Part shown: positions 1 to 6,000 of the stretch, piece after piece | Layout of the letters: each line of letters starts with the position of its first letter | Numbering within the stretch: the stretch's first letter is position 1 | Assembly (NCBI GenBank): GCA_003534175.1 | Contig: DPFD01000093.1 | Location: forward strand, 1-8,187 | Length of the DNA: 8,187 bases | Direction of reading: 5' to 3' | Source of the DNA: Chitinophagaceae bacterium | Lineage (GTDB): Bacteria; Bacteroidota; Bacteroidia; Chitinophagales; Chitinophagaceae | Program-made: the position numbers and the translations under genes | Notes under the pieces: model-generated | What the model was told of the DNA's origin: nothing | The model's database searches: none | Seen by the model: the letters and a program-made list of their open reading frames with translations, nothing else

Positions 1-8
1 ATAGTCAG
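1..8. other. 8 bp after the stop codon; nothing identifiable
   Basis: Only eight bases follow the TAA on the minus strand. No terminator or downstream gene can be judged from them. Confidence 0.9.
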
Positions 9-3000
9 TTACTTTATAATTGAAACATTGCCTTTGTACGTGTATGGGGTACCGTTATCACATATCACCTCAGCGGTGAACACAAATACATCCGGTGGTG
101 CATCCTTGCCTCTTACTTTTCCATTCCATCCATACGCCGGGTTATTAGGCAGGAAATTGCTGCGCTCGAAAACCACTTCTCCCCAACGATTGAATATGCG
201 GAATGATTTTACACGGGCTATTCCCGTTCCACGAACCATCAGGATATCATTCACCCCATCACCGTCAGGCGTAAACGCATTGGGAATAAATACCTGTCCG
301 TCGGTACAGAAAACTTTAATGTTCATCTCATCCGTAGCATCGCAGCCGTAAATATTCGTTACACGCACTTTATAGGTGATGTTATTGCGGATGTACGCCG
401 TGGGGAGCGGACAATCAGCGCAATCCAGATCACCCGTTGGAGTCCATTCCCATTGTGCGATGGGTCCGTTTTGAATGGTAGTTGCCAGCGGCAACTGTGT
501 ACCGGAAGGCAACTGCTGATCGGGGCCGAGGGAAACGGTTGGGTATTGTCCTACGGCAACTACTACATACGCTGTATCGGTATAACAGTTTTGTCCGTCG
601 TACCCGATAACACGATACGTAGTGGTGATAGAAGGCGTTGCCACCGGATTTGAAACTGTAGTACTGTTGAGCGACGTTCCCGGTGACCATACATACGTTG
701 CTGCTCCGCTGGCCATCAACGGTGCCGATTGTCCGATACATATCGTATCATTATCTGAAACATCCATCACCAGTGGTTGAATTACGGTTACTACTACCGT
801 ATCCGTAGCCGTGCAACCGTTGGCCGCAGTTCCGGTTACCAGATAAGGAGTGGTTACTGTAGGATTGGCAACCGGGTTGGCACAATCATTACAGGATAAT
901 CCCTGATTCGGAGCCCATTGATATTGTAAACCACCGGTAACGCTTAACTGCGCGGAGCCACCCAGACAATAAGTAACATCGCTGCTGGCACGAACCACGG
1001 GCGATTGACGCACCTGAATGGAATGGACTGCCGTATCGAGGCATCCGGCCGGTGTACCGGCAACCAAACGCACGGTATAATTCCCGGATTGAGTAAACGT
1101 ATAATTGAAACGGTCACCCGTAAACGTAGTTCCGTTAGAAATCGTCCATTGTATTAAGGTTACCGGATCAATAGATTGCAGCACACTATTAAATAAAACA
1201 TCTTCACCCGTACATACATCCACCGGTGCCACAATGGATGCCGATGGAATACTGTTCACGTTAATGGTAATTTGTTTGGTTACTGTATCTGCACAACCGC
1301 TGTTACCGGTTACAATCATTTGTACGGAGTATGTTCCCGATATGGTATATTGATGTTCAACGCTCACACCACTACCGGTATTTCCATCACCAAAATTCCA
1401 CAACACACTGTTCTTACCAAAGAACACGGATGAGGTATCGGTGAATCGCACTGTGGTATATCCACAAAAATTACCAACGGTATGCGTGTAACCTGCAGTG
1501 ATGCGATCTACTTTGATGGTATCGGTACCACGGATAGGATAGGTGCAACCATCCGCACTTTGTAAAACAACCGATGGAATGTAGGTACCCGGTTGAGCGT
1601 ATGTGTGAAAAATTACCCGCTGGTTGTTGGTGAATGTGGTGCCATCATCCAGGTCCCAGGCTATCGATTGTATGTTACTACCTGAAACTTCCAGTCGAAC
1701 CGCATTGGGTGAACAAACAAAACCGCCGGGGTAAGTTAAAGATCCCGACACTCCGTTCACACGAACAACCTGAGAGGAAGTATAGGTACACCCTCCGGGC
1801 GATACAGCCGTAAGCCGAACCGTGAATACACCGGTAGTTTGATAAGTATGCACCACACTGTCGCCCAGGCCGGTATTGCCATCACCAAAATCCCACACGC
1901 TCGTTTGTGAGGGGCGCTGATCATTTACAAATGTTACTGTGAGAGGCACACAACTACCTGAAGTTTGAACAGTGAAGGAACCGGGTAACGCAGCTACTAC
2001 CTGCACCTGTTGTTCAACGCTGTCCACACACACATTTCCCGGTGGGTTTACCCTGTAGATATTCAGTTTAACGGTATACGTGCCCGAAGCAGCATACGCG
2101 TGTACCGGATTCACGAGGGTTGAAGTAGTGCCATCACCAAATTGCCATAAGTAAGAGGTGGCAGCATCAGACTGATTGGTAAACTGTACGGGTTCACCAA
2201 TACACACGGTATAACGGTCAGCCCTAAACGCGGCGTTAGGATTTGGGAAAACCGTTACAATCCTGGTGGTAGAAGTATCTGTACATGCATTTTCAGCATG
2301 CAGGGTTACGGTATAGGTGCCGGGTGAAATGAAAGTATGATACACTGTATCTACATTGGCAGTAGTACTTAAGATATTTCCATCGCCAAAGTTCCAGTTG
2401 AATACGTTAGCTCCAGGAGTATTGTTGATGAAGGGCACCGAGTGTGGCGCACATCCAAACTGATCCGGTCCGTTCATCTGGAAGTTCAGATTGATATTGT
2501 TCGGTGCGGTAATGATATCAAAGAAGCTGGTATCCGCACCACATTCATTGGAGGCAATCAACCGAACAGTGAATGTATCTACCACTCCGGTAAAGTAGGT
2601 ATGAGATACGTTGGTATTTTGTGTGGTTTGGAAAGAGGTGCCATCACCAAAATTCCAGTCATAGGTTACGTTGTTTCCCCGCGTAGTGTTTACAAAAGTT
2701 ACCTGCATTGGAGAGCAGCCTACGGTGCGTGACGGTGAGAACAGTGCGATGGGAGCTGCTTTCACGCGTATCGGTTGTGTAAGCGTGATGGTATCGCAAA
2801 CAGAAACAATCTGTAACTGCACATTGTACACCGTATCTCCGCTTAAAGGATTCGGCTGAAACACCATGGAACCCGGTTGTTCCAGTGAGGATGTAATGCC
2901 GTTACCAAAATTCCAGTGATAAGTATAAGCCGCGCCTCCGGGTGTGGTGTTCTGAAAGTTCACCAGCAGAGGTCCGCATCCTTCCTGAATATCGGTAGTA

Positions 3001-6000
3001 AAGGAAGGCGTTGGTAACACATACGTATAGAACGTGTGCTTCATGGTATCAGGCAAACAACCAAAAAGCGAAGTGGTTATCAAAGTAATTTCAACACTGT
3101 CGTTCTGATTCGGAATGGTATATCCGGGGAAGGTGGTGCCACTGCCAATAAACACGTTGTTGGCGTACCAGTTGTACTGATTATTCAGCAGCGGGAATGT
3201 TTGTAATCCCACTACCGATGCATCGATCCCGAATGGCGGACATCCGGTGGTTTGCGTGGGAGTAAATAAAGCCTGCGCATCAGGATTCACCTGAACAACC
3301 AATGTGGCATTCGGTCCTTCGCAACCAAACGTGTTGGTTTGTGTTACATAATAAGATGTTGAACCGGTAGTAGCAGTTGAAGGTACCGGTGCTGTTGGAA
3401 CAGGCAGTGTATTGCCGGCGCCTAGATACCAGTTAAGGGTATTACCAGCAGATGCAGTAGCAGTAAGAGGTGCAGCCGTTGTATTGATACATAATTCCAA
3501 TGGCGTATTTACCGTAGGTGCCGGAGGCAATGGATGTACCACCACAGTTATACTCGCTGCCGCAGAGGTACAGTTGTTGATGGTAACTGTTGCTGAATAC
3601 AAGCCCGCATTTGCAGCCGACATTAAAGTGATGGAAGGATTTTGTTGTGTGCTGTTGAATCCTGCCGGTCCGTTCCAGGTGTAGGATGCTGTTCCCGGAA
3701 GGGTTGTTGATGCATTCAGTTGCAGCGTTTCCAGTTCGCACACCGGACCGTTCTGAGTGAGCTGTGGTGGTGCCGGTGGATTGGGATCGGTCAGCATGAT
3801 GTCTGCCGCAGGTGATGAAATACAATTGTTCAACTCCACCGTAATGTTGCTGTAAGATCCTGCAAGCAATGCGGGGATGATTAAAACACCTGAAGCATTC
3901 GTTTGAATACTTGCAGTAACCGGGCTGGTGTTAAAGAGATATGAAACGGTATATAATGTATTCGGTAACAAACCCTGCAGCGAAACAGATCCGGTAGGAG
4001 TACTGCATTGGGTTGGATTGGTAAATGAGGTTGAAGTAATAACCGGAGTAGCATTTACCACTACGGCAATAGTTACCGGTGGTGCAGCACAGTTTCCTGT
4101 TACCGCTGTGGTAGTGAAGGTATAGTTTCCACTGTTTACCGGCTGGGCATTGAGGATGGAAGGGTTGGCAACGTTCGCCGAAAAACCATCCGGTCCGGTC
4201 CAGCTATATGATAACGCACCTGTAAAAGTAGAAGTGCCATTTAGCTGAAGGGTGTTGCCATTACAAATCGGGCTGTTAGACGTAGCCACAGGCGTGGATG
4301 GAGTGGCATGAACCACTGCGTTAACAGTTCCTGAAGCGGAGGTACATCCATTCACGGTAACGCTTACACTATACGTGCCGGAGGCAGCGGTGGTAGCTGC
4401 GGGTATCACAGGATTCTGCACCGTGCTATTGAACCCGTCGGGGCCTGTCCAGCTATAGGTTGCTGTACCGGGGTAAGCGGGAACCGTCAGGTTAAGAGCG
4501 TTTCCGCTACAAATGGGTGCGTTTGTTGCGGGCACGGGTGTTGTGGGAGGATCCGGATCGGTTAGCACCACCACGGAGTTATCAACAGTTGAACATCCGT
4601 TTCTGATGACAACGAAATTCGCATAAGTACCTGCTGTAACATTGGGGATGGTTAACACACCGGCTGCATCTTCCGTTAGCGTGATACTTTGCGCTATGGT
4701 GTTGCGGGTATAGTTCACCTGATAGGTGAATCCGGGCGTTAATCCGTACAACCGGATGTTTCCTGTAGGCGTACTGCACTGGTTGGGATTAGTGGACCGG
4801 ATGCTATCGATTACGGGTGTTTCATTTACAGTTACGGGTACGGATGACAAAGTTGAAGTACAGCTTCCCGCATCGCCGGTCACCTGCAATGTATAGGATC
4901 CTGCAGCTGATAAACCTACTGAACTGATTACCGGGTTAGGATCGGAAGAAGTAAATCCTCCGGGGCCTGTCCATGAGTAGGTGAGTGTTCCTGCATAATT
5001 CACTGTTGAGCTCAGTTGCAATTGTTCACCGGTACAAAGCGGTGAATTGCTGGTGGCCGCAGTAATCAATGGAGTAGCATTCACGGTAACGGGTAGGGTT
5101 GCTGCGGGCGATGTACATCCATTCACGGTAACGGTTACACTATATGTACCGGAGGCACCGGTGGTAGCATTAGGAATCACAGGATTCTGTGTAGTGCTGC
5201 TGAATCCTCCGGGGCCTGTCCATGCAAAGGTTCCACCCGTTACATTGTTTACGGTAAGGTTTAAAGTTTGTCCGCTGCAAATCGGACTGTTGGAATTTGC
5301 CACGGGCGCCGCGGGCGCTGATGGATCGCTCAGTGAAACGGGTCCTACCGGTAACGAGGCACAACCCGAGGCTGTTACGGCAATGTTACTGTAGCTTCCT
5401 GCGGTTAACCCTGTGATATTAATTACTCCGCTGCCGTTGGAGGTAAGCGTAACAGTGTTGGTTCCGGATGCCGACGTGTAACTTACGGTATAGCTAGTAT
5501 TAGGTGTTAAGCCGCTTAAAGCAATAGACCCGTTAGCTGCGGCACACTGAGTGGGATTGCTTCCGGTAGCGGCAGTAATTACCGGCGACTGGAACACTGA
5601 AACTACGAGGGCACTTCGTACACTCTCACAAGACGTAGTACTGTTGAGCTGACTTACATAATACATGGTAGCACCTGCTGTGGCAGTAGAGGGAGTTGGT
5701 GCAGTGGTACTGCCCGTGCCTCCGGTGGCTGTTGTATACCAGAGTAAGGTATTGCTGCCAATGGCGGTGGCCGTGAGGGGTACTGCAGTTTCTCCCACAC
5801 AATATTGCACCGGTGCAGTTACCGGTGCGGCAGGCCTGGGATGAACAGTTATGGTAAAGGTGGTAGTGGAAGTACAACCATTTAAGTTAGCCGTTACCGT
5901 TATAACGGATGAAACAGATGAGGCAGAAGTGTTAGTGGTGTTGAACGATGGAATATTCCCGGTTCCGGATGCTGCCAGTCCGATAGATGTATTGGAATTC

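Noticed and set aside
3525..5582. Regularly spaced repeats that might suggest a CRISPR array or a transposon.
   Set aside because: The period is 771 bp, in frame, and the repeats encode related protein domains. There are no short identical repeats with spacers, no inverted ends and no transposase.
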